The position numbers and the translations under genes are program-made. Below the pieces are notes generated by a model, which did not search any database, was not told where the DNA came from, and saw only the letters and a list, made by a program, of their open reading frames with translations. 64,000 nt of DNA, taken from assembly GCF_963169125.1 (NCBI RefSeq), contig NC_084800.1, positions 146,564,397-146,628,396 of the forward strand. Reading direction: 5' to 3'. Origin of the DNA: Humulus lupulus. Its lineage: Eukaryota; Streptophyta; Magnoliopsida; Rosales; Cannabaceae. Numbering within the stretch: position 1 is the stretch's first letter; each line of letters begins with the position of its first letter. Positions 10,840 to 21,079 of the stretch are shown here, one piece after another.

Positions 10840-12827
10840 TGTTGGTATTAAACAAGAAAATATCAAAATACGCAACAGAATGTATAAGATGATTAAAAAA
10901 ATTCATTAATACTAGCCAGGATCATACATATATAGATATTTTAAATAATACATATAAGGTGTAGAGAATACATCTCGTAGCCTATCAAGTGACATTGAGT
11001 CTTTTAGTAAAATCAGCAATCATTCCAATCCTTGTGAAAGTTCACACAAGCCTTCCAAGTCATTCCTCTAACACACAAGGACGTGTAAGGACACGTAGGA
11101 TTCACATGTTTATTTTAGGCTCTCTAGATGTACTCAGATAATGAGATCTAGAGATGTTTGAGAAGAAAGAGGCTATGGAAACTTTTAGAATTTCAGGTTC
11201 AGAGAATTCTATCATTTCTTTCTTTTGAAAGAGCCTTATAACCTAGAAAACAATTAACTTAGAAAAGAATCAATTCTTTTCAGGTTTATAAAGAAAATTG
11301 AACTATTTTAATTAATCTTTATTTAATTAAAATAAAATTGATTAGTTACAACCTATATTTAACCATTTAATTTAAATCATATTTTAAAAAGAATAATTAA
11401 ATAAACAAATTAATTTGATATTCAAAATTCAAATCTCAGGGATAGAGTTGCGTGTGTGGTGCCATTCACTGTCAGATATAGTGAGTGGTGTGTGCCTTTA
11501 TTTTCCATCCTTAACTTTTTCATTTGTGTGTTTAATTAATTTTAAGACAAGATATTTATCCCAAAAATAAATATAAGTTAATTTAAAATGAACTATATCT
11601 TAAAAAACTACCAGTTTTAAATAATTATCTTATAATAAGATAATAATTAAACTCTCCCAAATATTAATTCAAACATGATTAATATTTGTTTTAATATAAA
11701 AAATTTCAAATAAAAATTATATAGTGTATTGATTAATTAATTCAAAATTAATCATTGCCCACAATTATCACATAATTATTTCCTTGCCCTGACAAATTAA
11801 TTCATTCTCTTTATAAATCTTTCTTGAGACATTCTTACCCTTGACAGTGTAGGACAGAGGCGACCTGAGGACCATGGGCCTATAATACGAAGCTCCAATA
11901 AACCAAACTATTAATTAAATAGTTTAATTTAGTAATCTTATTTATTAATTTCAAGATAACTCCACTATAAATATTGATTGCATTCTAAGTATTTATAGAA
12001 TTATATTTAAAGAGTTTTCTCTTGTAGTCCATTGATATAATCAATAAATGTTGTTCTGTCCTCAATTTATTGGTTGGTTAATTAGAGTTGATCAAAATGA
12101 CCATTTTACCCTTCGAATTACCTTTTGTTCCTTAAGTACCATTAACTCAGTAGCGAATAATTAATCTATAATCATATTATAGACTTGAGCTCAATAACTA
12201 TTCAGTTCCAGAATTAACCCTTAAGGGAACCAATATTCGATTAGTTAGGAAACCATTGATTCCATTATTGTAAAATCATGTTCCTAGCCATTCACGATAT
12301 TGAATTTAAAAAACAAAGACCACTAGCCTCATTATATCAAGAGACCTTAACAAATGAATAAAAATATCCAATAAATACAAACATGATTTAGACTGATCTA
12401 GAATGATCATTTATTATGATAAGAATTAAATTTTTATGGAAAATGGTAAGTTTATAAAGATAGTTAATTCATATCAGTCCTGTCATATATAATCACTATA
12501 TATACAACACCTTTACCAAGATGTCTATCCACACCAGTAATCCAAATCTAGATTATTTGCATCCCGTATGCTTAGTAAACCGTACTAGAAACCATTCATT
12601 AGAGATTCCATACTTTAATATGTTACTGACTATTTTATTCATTGTATATGATCTTAATTCTTTCATACTAATACAAGATCATATCCTCATAAATGAATAT
12701 GGATTTTTTTTTATATTTATACAAATGATTCAAACAATAATTATAACATTCAAATATAATAAAATTGTACTTTTATTTAAATTAATAAAATGTATTTTTA
12801 CATACTTTTAGGGCATAAACCCTAAAA
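10840..12827 (-). repeat. 3' LTR of copia2
   Basis: It begins TGTTGGTATTAAACA and ends GGCATAAACCCTAAAA (normally CA). The minus-strand purine tract GAGGGCAAGTGAAAGAT at 12830-12845 next to it is the likely polypurine tract. It matches 18590-19507 and 37661-38226. A short hairpin segment (about 11461-11496) is absent from the second copy. Confidence 0.85.
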
Positions 12828-12842
12828 ATCTTTCACTTGCCC

Positions 12843-13403
12843 TCAAAGCAAGTGAGGCATCACCCTTACATGACCCATAAACGACTTTGGAGGAAGTGTC
12901 TTGGTAAACAGGTATGCTAGGTTTTGTTCCGACGCTATTTTTATAACCGTCACATCATCTCGGTGCATAATTTTTCTCTCCAGATGATATTTCCTTTTTA
13001 TATGCTTTTCTCTCTTGTGGCTTCTAGGTTCCTTATAGTTAGCTACTGCTCCAATATTGTCATAGTACAAGATTAGTGGCTTCTCTATATCTGGAATTAG
13101 TTCCAGATGAATGTGGAACTTCCTAAGCCCAATTGCTTCTTTAGTTGCTTCACAAGCCACTACATACTCAACTTCCATGGTTGAATCTACAATTCTAGAT
13201 TGTTCAATACTTCTCCAGACTGCAACTCCTCCACCAAGAGTAAACACTGACCCAGACGTCGACTTACGACTGTCTTTGCATGACTTGAAATCATAATCAA
13301 TGTATCCAATAGGGTTTAACTCACCCCTTGAATATAAAAGCATATAATCTCTTGTTCTCCTAAGATACTTGAGAAGGTGGCTTACTGCAATCCACTGTTC
13401 CAA
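12843..13403 (-). pseudogene. Copia2 RNase H
   Basis: A 186-residue open stretch covers the RT connection and RNase H: 'LLKYLRRTRDYMLLY' at residues 11-25, 'GYIDYDFKSCKDSRKSTSG' at 33-51, 'STMEVEYVVACEATKEAIGL' at 74-93, 'YYDNIGAVANYKE' at 113-125 and 'KHIKRKYHLERKIM' at 133-146. The RNase H Asp-Glu-Asp set (D of YIDYDF, E of MEVEY, D of YDNIG) is present. The ORF ends at the polypurine tract, the normal end of a copia polyprotein. Upstream frames are broken, so it is not expressed as a full polyprotein. Confidence 0.88.
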
Positions 13404-14090
13404 ACTAGGATTTGATTGATAATGACTTCAATCCCTACTGCATAGCATATGTCGGGCCTAGTACACAACATAGCATACATTAGACTCCCAAATACTGAAG
13501 CACAAGAATAATTTCTCATGCCCTCTTTCTTCCTGAGGTGCCATTGGACATTGGTCTTTGGAAAGAGTAATTCTATGTCTAGTCGGCAATTGACCTTTCT
13601 TGAAATTCTCCATAGAGAACCTTTCAAACACCTTATCTATATAATTAGCTTGAGAAAGTGCCAAGAGATTGTTCTTCCAATCCCTGAGGATTTGGATTCC
13701 CAAAACATAGTTCCCTTTGCCCATATCTTTCATTTAGAACTTTTCAGCTAACATTTCTTCACGTTTGACAGTGTCTCTACATTATTGCCAAAGAGGAAAA
13801 TGTCATCAACGTAAAAATATAAGAAAACCACCACTTTACCTTTGACATATTTATACACACATACTTCATCGACATTCTGTTCAAAGTCATATGTTTTAAT
13901 TGTCTCACCAAAGGTGATGCTCCAAGATCTAGATGCTTGCTTCAATCCAAATGGATTTTCGAACTTACACATCTTAAGATCTCCCCCTTTCTTAATGAAC
14001 CCTTCTAGTTGTACCATATAGATACTTTCATCAAGATAGCCATTAAGGAAAGTTGTCTCAACGTCCATCTGCCATATCTCATAATCATAG
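13404..14090 (-). pseudogene. Copia2 reverse transcriptase
   Basis: Minus-strand reading from about 14068 gives 'MDVETTFLNGYLDESIYM', 'FGLKQASRSW' and the intact catalytic box 'YVDDIFLFGNN' (about 13780-13815), then in another frame 'MKDMGKGNYVLGIQILRD' (13733-13680) and 'LFCFSIWESNVCYVVY'-type RT thumb sequence. At least two frameshifts separate the pieces (near 13740 and 13500). The N-terminal finger portion upstream of 14068 is poorly preserved. Confidence 0.85.
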
Positions 14091-15012
14091 GTGGCAGCTA
14101 TGGATAAGAGGATGCGTATGGACTTTAGTTATTCATATAGTCGTGTTCAAGGAAGGTCGCATTTTTGGAAATAAATACCTTTTGGTCCTAGGGACTATAG
14201 AAATAACCACCTCGTGTCTCTGGAGCATAGGCCACGAAAATGCACTCTTCAGATCTTGAGTCAAGTTTCCCTGACTTAGGTCTAAGAACATGAGCAAGAC
14301 AGCCCCAAATGCGGAAATGGCACAAACTAGGTTTGTTACCATTCCACAGTTCCAGTAGCGTCTTGCGTATGGTCATAGATGAGACTACATTCAAAATGTA
14401 AGTCACCATTTGAAGTGTGCATCCCTAGAATGAGAGAGGAAGGGAAGAGTAGCTTCACATAGAGCTGACCATGTCCAACAAGGTCTTGTTTTTTCAATCT
14501 GAAACACCATTTTGCTGTGGCATTCTAGGTGTTGTGAGTTATGACACAATACCATGCTCCAACATGAAATATTTGAAGTCTAAATCCAAATATTCACCAC
14601 CTTGATATGATCGAAGCGTTTTAAGAGTCTTACCTAACTACTTCTCAACCTCAACTTTGAAGTCTTGAAACTTGCCAAAAGTTTTTGACTTCCTAAGCAT
14701 TAGGTAAGTATGACCATATCTTGAGTAGTCGTCAATGAAAGTGAAGAAATACTCATAACCACATCTAGCCTATATGTTGATTGGACCATACACATCGCTC
14801 TGTACAAACTCTACTGGTTCTTTAGCTCTATTGCCTTTCGCTAAGAAAGGACATTTGGTCATTTTTCCTTCTAGACAAGACTCATAAACTGGAAGAGTTC
14901 CAACAGTTAGTTATCTCAATTGTCCATTTTTTGTTAACCAGTTTATTCTGCCAAGACCGATTTGACCTAGTCTAAGATGCCAAAGATATGTCTCATCCTC
15001 ATTTGAAACCTT
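14091..15012 (-). pseudogene. Copia2 integrase
   Basis: Minus-strand reading gives the zinc-binding region 'ETYLWHLRLGQIGLGRI' (about 14950-15000) with 'ESCLEGKMTKCPF' (14830-14880), then 'FVQSDVYGPINI' with the first catalytic Asp (about 14790). In the second motif the expected Asp reads Tyr ('RSYQGGEYLD', about 14600), and in the third the Glu after 'PQQNGVS' reads Asp (about 14520). The C-terminal GKGY-like part follows with 'GCLAHVLRP' and 'YAPETRGGYFY'. Several stops occur. The enzyme is inactive by inspection. Confidence 0.8.
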
Positions 15013-15485
15013 TTATCCTTTGTTACGTTTAGGCTTAGCCACTTTAAATAATTTTGAGTTATTTAGCGATTGTTCATTAGGCTTGAGCATATACAATCCG
15101 TTTGTTTGTTTCGCTTCACTAATTTTGAAACCATTCTTCAACATAACAATCACATTATTATCAAAATAAATATTGAAAGAAACTAACTTTCTCAAAAATT
15201 CAGGAATAAAATAAACCTTATTCAAAATAAGAAAATTGTTCCCAAAATGGAAACGAACTATTCCCATTGCTCTTGCGGAAATGAGAGCTCCACTTCCAAC
15301 TCGCATAGTCACCTTGCCATCAGCAAGTTCCCTTGATGACTCAAGTATCTGCATAGAAGAACAAACATGGTTAGTGGCTTCTGAATCTAAAACAGTCGAT
15401 GACATATCGTGTTCCACTATACAAGCTTCAAGTACAAGCAAGTCTGATTTACCTTTCTTTTTTAGCTCAATGAGATATTTTTTTT
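15013..15485 (-). pseudogene. Copia2 protease and linker
   Basis: The 142-residue stretch from 15441 contains 'VLDSEATNHVCSSMQ' at residues 17-31, the copia protease active site with Gly of D-S-G-A-T changed to Glu, followed by 'VTMRVGSGALISARAMG' and 'NKVYFIPEFLRKLVSF'. The frame joins Gag only across a run of eight A on the minus strand near 15477-15484, where one A appears to be extra. This order (gag, protease, integrase) is typical of Ty1/copia. Confidence 0.82.
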
Positions 15486-16198
15486 ACAGTTTCTCTTCCA
15501 GTGACCTTCAACTCCACAGTGGAAACAATTTCCCTTTGGTTCCTACTTTTTGGAGTTACTGTCATTCTTGTTCTCCTTGGCTTTTAAAGCCTTCTCGCCT
15601 CTCTTGGACTTCTTGCCCTTAATCTTGTCCCTGTCATTGTTCTTCTTCATCTTCTTGGTTTTATCCTCAGAGGTTGAAGGTTTCTCCTCTATCACATTTT
15701 CCTCTGCCTCTTTGGTTACTCAAATGTCTGCAGTTCATTCAACGACAGGGTCATGTTGAACTTCAACTTATTCATAATATAGTTGTTTGTGAACGCAGAG
15801 AAAACATGAGTGAGCGATTTAAATATAATGCTTACTTGTGTACACTCATCAATGACAGCCCCATGCATTTCTACTTCATGCATCACGTTAATCATGCTCA
15901 AGACATGTTCACGCAGAGAAACACCCTTTTTCATCTTAGTAGTCATGTAGGCTCTAGTAGCTTCATGTCTACTTTCATCAGATTGTTGCCCAAACATGGC
16001 CTGCAGAGATTCCATTATCTCAAAAGCAATTTCCATGAGTTCAAGATTTGTTCTCAGAACATAATTCATGGTCACAAGCATGTAACGCATCATATTTGTC
16101 CCGTATGTTTTTGAGACATTGCCAGCGGTCTCTTTAGAACATTCTTTAGTTAGGAAAAATTTATGGTTCTCACATATTAACATCAAATTTAGATTCAA
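15486..16198 (-). pseudogene. Copia2 Gag (UBN2-type with CCHC knuckle)
   Basis: The first 160 codons from 16198 ('MNLNLMLICENHKFFLTKE') carry the copia Gag fold: 'RYMLVTMNYVLRTNLE', 'AMFGQQSDESRHEATRAYM', 'NVMHEVEMHGAVIDE' and 'LNELQTFE'. Downstream, in another frame, a Lys/Glu-rich basic region leads to an intact knuckle C-F-H-C-G-V-E-G-H-W-K-R-N-C near 15485-15530. Compared with copia1 this Gag is better kept, but it is frameshifted before the knuckle (after about 15716). Confidence 0.83.
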
Positions 16199-16528
16199 TT
16201 TCCATCTTATAAATTATCACCATTAAGTTTTTCAAGTGATAGTAAAGCAGTTATAGGATTGCCACCGTTCAACATTACTTAAAGAAATAAAATACAAGAA
16301 TATTATAATTTTAAAATAAATATCAATAATTTGGAAAGTAAATATGATGCATGAATGCAACAATTAAAACACTTAAACTTAATATTTACTATCCCACGAT
16401 AAAACTATCCAACAAATAAAGTGTCATTTTAGGGTCGGTCAAATTAAATTAAGATAGCTTATAAGACAATCTTATCTTTATTATTTAAAACATAAAATAA
16501 CTCATATTTTCTCTTTTAAAAAATAAAG
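16199..16528 (-). other. Copia2 5' leader, part between gag and Cassandra
   Basis: AT-rich non-coding sequence lies upstream of gag. I see no gene or repeat other than the general leader context. It is cut at 16529 by a Cassandra element. Confidence 0.55.
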
Positions 16529-16902
16529 TGTGGCAATCAGAATCCTGTGATCTGCAGGGGGAAAGACCAGGTAAAAGTTGTGCAATCCCACATCGCCTGG
16601 GGAAGGTCAAGTGTGATGATTCTAAGACTGTGTAGGTATGGGACTACACAGTTGAAGAGAGCTTAAATGGATTGATGGGTACTACATATGCCAACAAGAT
16701 GCATCTTCTTTTCAGTAGCCCATTACTTGAGAACGCCAAAGTTAAGAGTGCTTGACCTGGAGTAGTCTCATGATGGGTGACCTCCTGGAATGTTTTCCCA
16801 GGAAGCGTGCGAGTGAGGATAAAGCACGCTAGAAAGACTCGTGTTGGTTTGCAGGGCCAATCGTCATTTCAGGAAGCAACCATAGTGACGTGTGGCATTA
16901 CA
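16529..16902 (+). repeat. 5' LTR of Cassandra
   Basis: It begins TGTGGCAATCAG and ends GTGGCATTACA. It is identical in length (374 bp) to the 3' copy and differs from it at scattered bases. Confidence 0.9.
16700..16796 (+). promoter_or_regulatory. 5S rRNA-like domain with internal Pol III promoter (5' LTR)
   Basis: It resembles the middle and 3' part of plant 5S rRNA. The A-box region reads AGTTAAGAGTGCTTG (one change from AGTTAAGCGTGCTTG), and the C-box region reads GATGGGTGACCTCCTGG. In Cassandra this domain is thought to drive RNA polymerase III transcription. It is not a functional 5S gene: the 5' part and terminus do not match. Confidence 0.8.
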
Positions 16903-16904
16903 AA

Positions 16905-16917
16905 TGGTATCAAAGCC
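16905..16917 (+). other. Cassandra primer-binding site
   Basis: TGGTATCAAAGCC lies two bases after the 5' LTR. It complements the 3' end of initiator-Met tRNA with one mismatch (A for G). Confidence 0.85.
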
Positions 16918-16970
16918 TTGACCAAGCCAGAAGTGTGGCCGACGAGGACGTCGGACCCCTAAGGGGTGAT

Positions 16971-17344
16971 TGTAACAATTAGAATCCCGTGATTCGCAGG
17001 GGGAAAGACCGGGTAAAAGTTGTGCAATCCGACACCACCTGGGGAAGGTCAAGTGTGATGATTCTAAGACTGTGTAGGTATGGGATTACACAGTTGAAGA
17101 TGGCTTAAATTGATTGATGGGTACTACCTATGCCAACAAGATTCATCTTCTTTTCGGTAGCCCATCACTTGAGAACTCCAAAGTTGAGTGTGCTTGACTT
17201 GGAGTAGTCTCATGATGGGTGACCTCTTGGGAATTTTTCCCAGGAAGCGTGCGAGTGAGGGAAAATCACGCTAGAAAGACTCGTGTTGGTTTGCCGGGTC
17301 AGTCGTCATTCCAGGAAGCAGCCATAGTGACGTGGGGCATTACA
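16971..17344 (+). repeat. 3' LTR of Cassandra
   Basis: It begins TGTAACAATTAG and ends GGGGCATTACA. It is followed by ACTGGTTTGGTCAAG, which partly resembles the Cassandra interior rather than a target duplication. Confidence 0.88.
17145..17242 (+). promoter_or_regulatory. 5S rRNA-like domain (3' LTR)
   Basis: The same domain as at 16700-16796. Here the A-box region reads AGTTGAGTGTGCTTG (two changes) and the C-box region GATGGGTGACCTCTTGGG, so it is slightly more decayed. Confidence 0.78.
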
Positions 17345-18394
17345 ACTGGTTTGGTCAAGATACAATTACTCACTAAAAAAGCTTAATTGTATCTTTGTAA
17401 GTGTAACTCATTATTCAGAATTTATGACTTAACTTAGAGAGTGCTGCCTTATGGTCGATCTAGCCTAAAATATATCACTCTTCTTATGTTCGTAAGAAAC
17501 CAACCTTGGTATTAATATTACCAACAACCTTCCTTAGGGGGACGGAAACAAAACTGCCTCAAGACCCTAATCATATTTCATAGTATTGTACTAATACACA
17601 TATTAAACTAATCAATTAATTCAAAATTAATTACTAGTTTATTAATAACTCTATGAATGTAATTAATTGCAAAAGTCATATAATTATAATAGAGCATGTT
17701 TCTACAATTAATGTGATCTAAATAATTACTCATTACATTCATCTAACTATACTAAAACAGTTTTAAATAAAGTTGCTTATCCTAAAGGCCTATAATATTT
17801 ATTGCCTTTATTATGGTGTGATTTACCAAGTTTCAACTAATTTAAGACTTAGCAATTTACATGCAATTGATTTCACCAAAACAATTCATATAAATACATA
17901 GGACAATCCTAGATAATCATGTTTATAAAAGATGCATGATTAATCAAAACTGTGTGAGGTTTCATATATGACATGTAATAGACTAATGCGTGATAATGTT
18001 ATCAATCAAATATCAATTAACATTTATTTAAATATATACAATAAATAAATAAATAATAAATGATGAACTGAGTATTATTGTGTCTTTTTAAATTTACAAC
18101 CCTTAAAAAAATAGAAATTAAAATTACAAAATGGACTTCAGTTGTCTACAAGACTCCAAATTGGTTCTCTTCTCTTATACGCCCATCTATATATTTATTA
18201 GTAATCCATTAGGCCCACATAATTAGTTAGAAACTAATTTTGTAATTAATTTATTTAATCAAAACTAATTTTCAATTACATAACCCTTTTGATCATCTTT
18301 TTAATTTAGTTGAATTTAAATAATTAAAGAATCAAATTCAAATAATTATTTAAACTTAAGATAGAGTCTTAATCAATTAAAAGATATTTTAGTT
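17345..18394 (-). other. Copia2 5' leader, right part
   Basis: AT-rich non-coding sequence. It contains the 'ccttagggggacggaaac' zone shared with the copia1 leader. The first 15 bases may be residual Cassandra interior. No gene is seen. Confidence 0.5.
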
Positions 18395-18589
18395 GTGCAC
18401 CAAGAATGGTGCAACAACCTAGGGCTAGCTTTGGTGGCAAGTTCTAACGGCTTAGTAAGGGGCTGACACATGCAAGGAGTTGAAGGCTCGGGCCATGAGG
18501 TCGTGCGCAACTGAGTGGCACTCGAAAAGAGCAGGGCTTGGCAAGGGCGATGTGCTCGGGGTACAGAGGCACGACTGATCTACAATGAA
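18395..18589 (+). other. GC-rich segment of unknown origin replacing the copia2 primer site and U5 end
   Basis: About 195 bp are much richer in G and C than the sequence on either side. It opens with a hairpin (TGCACC, six bases, GGTGCA). At the place where the copia2 5' LTR should begin with TGTTGGTATT and be preceded by a primer site, neither exists. I do not recognise the sequence. Confidence 0.5.
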
Positions 18590-19507
18590 TAAAACTAATC
18601 AGTTACAACCTACTTTATTATTTAATTTAAATTATATTTAAAAAAGAATAATTAAATTAATAAATTAATTTGAAATTCAAAATTCAAATCCCAGGGACAG
18701 AGTTGTGTGTGTGGCGCCACTATTTTCTATCCCTGATTTTCTCATTTGTTTGTTTAATTAATTTTAAGACAATATATTTATCCCAAAAATAAATCTCACT
18801 TAATTCAAAATTAACTTTATCTTACAAAACTATCAGTTTTTAAATAAATATCTTGTTATAATATAATAATTAAACTCTCCCAAATATTAATCCAAACATG
18901 ATTAATATTTCCTTTAATATAATAATTTTCAAATAAAAACTAATTAATTCACAATTAATTAATTGCCCATAATTATCACATAATTATTTTCTTGCCCCGA
19001 AAAATTAATCCCTTTGCAATTAAGTCATTCTCTCTATAAATCTTTCTTGTGACATTCTTACCCTTGATAGTGTAGGGTAGAGGTGACCTGGGGACCATGG
19101 ACATGTACTATGAAGCTCCAATAAACTAGACTATTAATTAAACTCTCTAATACGATAATCTTATGAATTCCATAATTACTCCACTATTAATATGGAATTT
19201 CACTCTAAGTATTTATAGAATTATATTTAAAGAGTTTTCTCTTATAGTCAATTGATATAATCAATAAATGTAGTCCTGTCCTCCATTTATTGGTTCGTTA
19301 ATTAGAGCTTGTCAAAATTACCGTTTTACCCTTCTAATTACCTCTTGTTCGTTAAGTACCATTAATTCACTAACGAACAATTAATCTATAATCATATTAT
19401 AGAGTTGAGCTCAATAACTATTCAGTTCCAGAATTAGCCCTTAAGGGAACCAATATTCGATCCGTTAGGAAAGCATGAATTCCATTATTTAAAATCATGT
19501 TCCCAGT
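18590..19507 (-). repeat. 5' LTR of copia2, left part (truncated)
   Basis: It matches 11332 onward of the 3' LTR and continues at 37661 beyond element A. The first roughly 490 bp of the LTR (10840-11331 in the other copy) are missing. It ends with CCAGT (19503-19507), the left target duplication of A. Confidence 0.82.
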
Positions 19508-21079
19508 TGTAGCGTCTAAAATTTGCTAATAAGGCTTAGGTCCTTGATTAGTGTGTTGAGAGGGCAATAATTGATTTAATTATGATAATATATGAATTAT
19601 GTGGTAATGTGATTAGACATGCATGATTGTGTGTATTAAATATGCATGTGGGCCCATTTCTGTGATTAGGGGCGTGTTTGTAATTTTGACCCGTTGAGGG
19701 CATAAATGTAAATATGCATGTGTTGTGAGTGAGACCCCAGTGTTGTAGGGATATATTTGAGATGTGTGATCCGAGACGATTCTAGGGAGTAGATTAGCGG
19801 AATAGTCACAACGGGGTCAAATACCCAGCTCGAGAGGAGCCCAAGGGTATTTTGGGTATGTTATATGTGTTTGGGGATGACCGAGAAATGGGTAGTAGTC
19901 TAGTAATGGTTTGGACATGTCGGGATTAAATGAGAATTTATTAGGAACACTCGAGGAACTATCGGGATGTGGCAAATGGCGATTTGGCCCTTGGGGCTGT
20001 TAAAAGATAAGGTTATGTCTAGGAGCATTTTGGACTTTTCACTTGGGGATAGGTTTGGATGGCCTTCGATAGTACAACCCACCATAAGTAGAATGAACTC
20101 TCTCCCGACACATTTTCCTTCCTCTCTCTTTGGTGTTCTTGGAGCTAAGGGGGGATTCTTTGAGGAACTGGCTGAGAATTGAAGGTGTGCAAGCTTGGAG
20201 ACTGAGGAATCAAGCTAGGATTAGCTGAGGATTGCTTCAAGGTTTTCTTTTGCAGAAGGGGTAAGTGAATTCTTATGCTTCATTGTTGAATTATGAGTTT
20301 GATATTGATGTTCTTGAGTTTCAAACTCAAGGTTTGAATTTTGGGCTGTGATGGAGTTTTGGTTTAGCTATTACTGTGGTGGTGTTGTTTAAGGTACTTG
20401 GGAATACTTGAGAGACTTAGTTATGGCTGTAGTTCATGTCTAGGGTGGAATTTTGGTGAATTGAGTTCAGGAAAAACATAGAAAATGGTGGGATTTCTGG
20501 GTTTCAGGCTTGAGCTGCGGCCCTATTCTTCAGGCGCCGTGGCCCGTGTGTTCGAAGAGGCTGGAAAGCCTATGTCTTCCAGGCGTGCCGCGACCCAAGG
20601 ATTGGTATGCCATGGCTCGTGTCTCTCATCAGGGAGGCTTTCTGCCTCTGACTTGGGGCGCGCCATGACCCTTAAGGGGCTGGGCCGCGACCCATGCTCT
20701 CAATGTTGGCCATTTGGGAATTTTAGGTTTAGGAACACAAACATTAAGGCTTGGGAAGGATTTTACTACTCAGTTTGGTAGAATCTAAGGTCCCGTAGGC
20801 TAGTATGTAATTCCAAAGGATTTTAATAGATTTAGATCATAATGGATATTTATTAATACGTTGTGACTAGGTCATACCGCTCACGCTCGGGATTAGGATC
20901 GTCCTCGGAATCACTTTGGATTGTCAGCTCGGGACACCAGGTAAGAGAACTATTTGTACCCATAAAGCAATGTGGTGCGTTGTACTACAAGTATTTTTTA
21001 TGTTTGTTATGTCATATATGTGATTATGACTGAGAGGCAAGAGCCGGAAGCGGCAAGGGCCGGGAGCGGCAAGAGCTGG
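19508..21079 (+). repeat. 5' LTR of A, left part
   Basis: It begins TGTAGCGTCT. It includes the 'gaggtg..ccc' leader zone with pyrimidine tracts near 20100-20135, a GC-rich block at about 20505-20700, and the start of the 16-bp minisatellite at 21027. It is cut by B. Confidence 0.88.
21027..21079 (+). repeat. 16-bp minisatellite in LTR of A, left part
   Basis: Units such as GAGAGGCAAGAGCCG, GAAGCGGCAAGGGCCG and GGAGCGGCAAGAGCTG lie head to tail. The array continues at 30773-30880 on the other side of B; about nine units in all. Confidence 0.88.

Larger units (their letters stand above)
16529..17344 (+). mobile_element. Cassandra TRIM element, two LTRs
   Basis: Two 374-bp LTRs (16529-16902 and 16971-17344), both TG...CA, flank a 68-bp interior. 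Interior: the primer site TGGTATCAAAGCC (16905-16917), one mismatch to initiator-Met tRNA priming sequence, and a short purine tract AAGGGGTGAT (16961-16970) just before the 3' LTR. No coding capacity exists. Each LTR contains a 5S rRNA-like segment, the defining feature of Cassandra TRIMs. Such elements move only with enzymes supplied by other retrotransposons. No 5-bp target duplication is visible (TAAAG on the left, ACTGG on the right). Confidence 0.9.

Noticed and set aside
12521..12811. 96-codon open frame in the copia2 LTR
   Set aside because: AT-rich low-complexity translation; the matching part of the other LTR (37876-38070) does not keep the same protein.
16700..17242. Genuine 5S rRNA gene or tandem 5S array
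   Set aside because: Only the middle and 3' part of 5S is recognisable, inside TG...CA repeats with primer site and purine tract between them. This is a Cassandra element.
20485..20781. 98-codon open frame in the 5' LTR of A, with related frames at 36623-37003 and 41858-42202
   Set aside because: It overlaps the GC-rich block, where stops are rare by composition. The two LTRs of A are frameshifted against each other in it, so the protein is not conserved.
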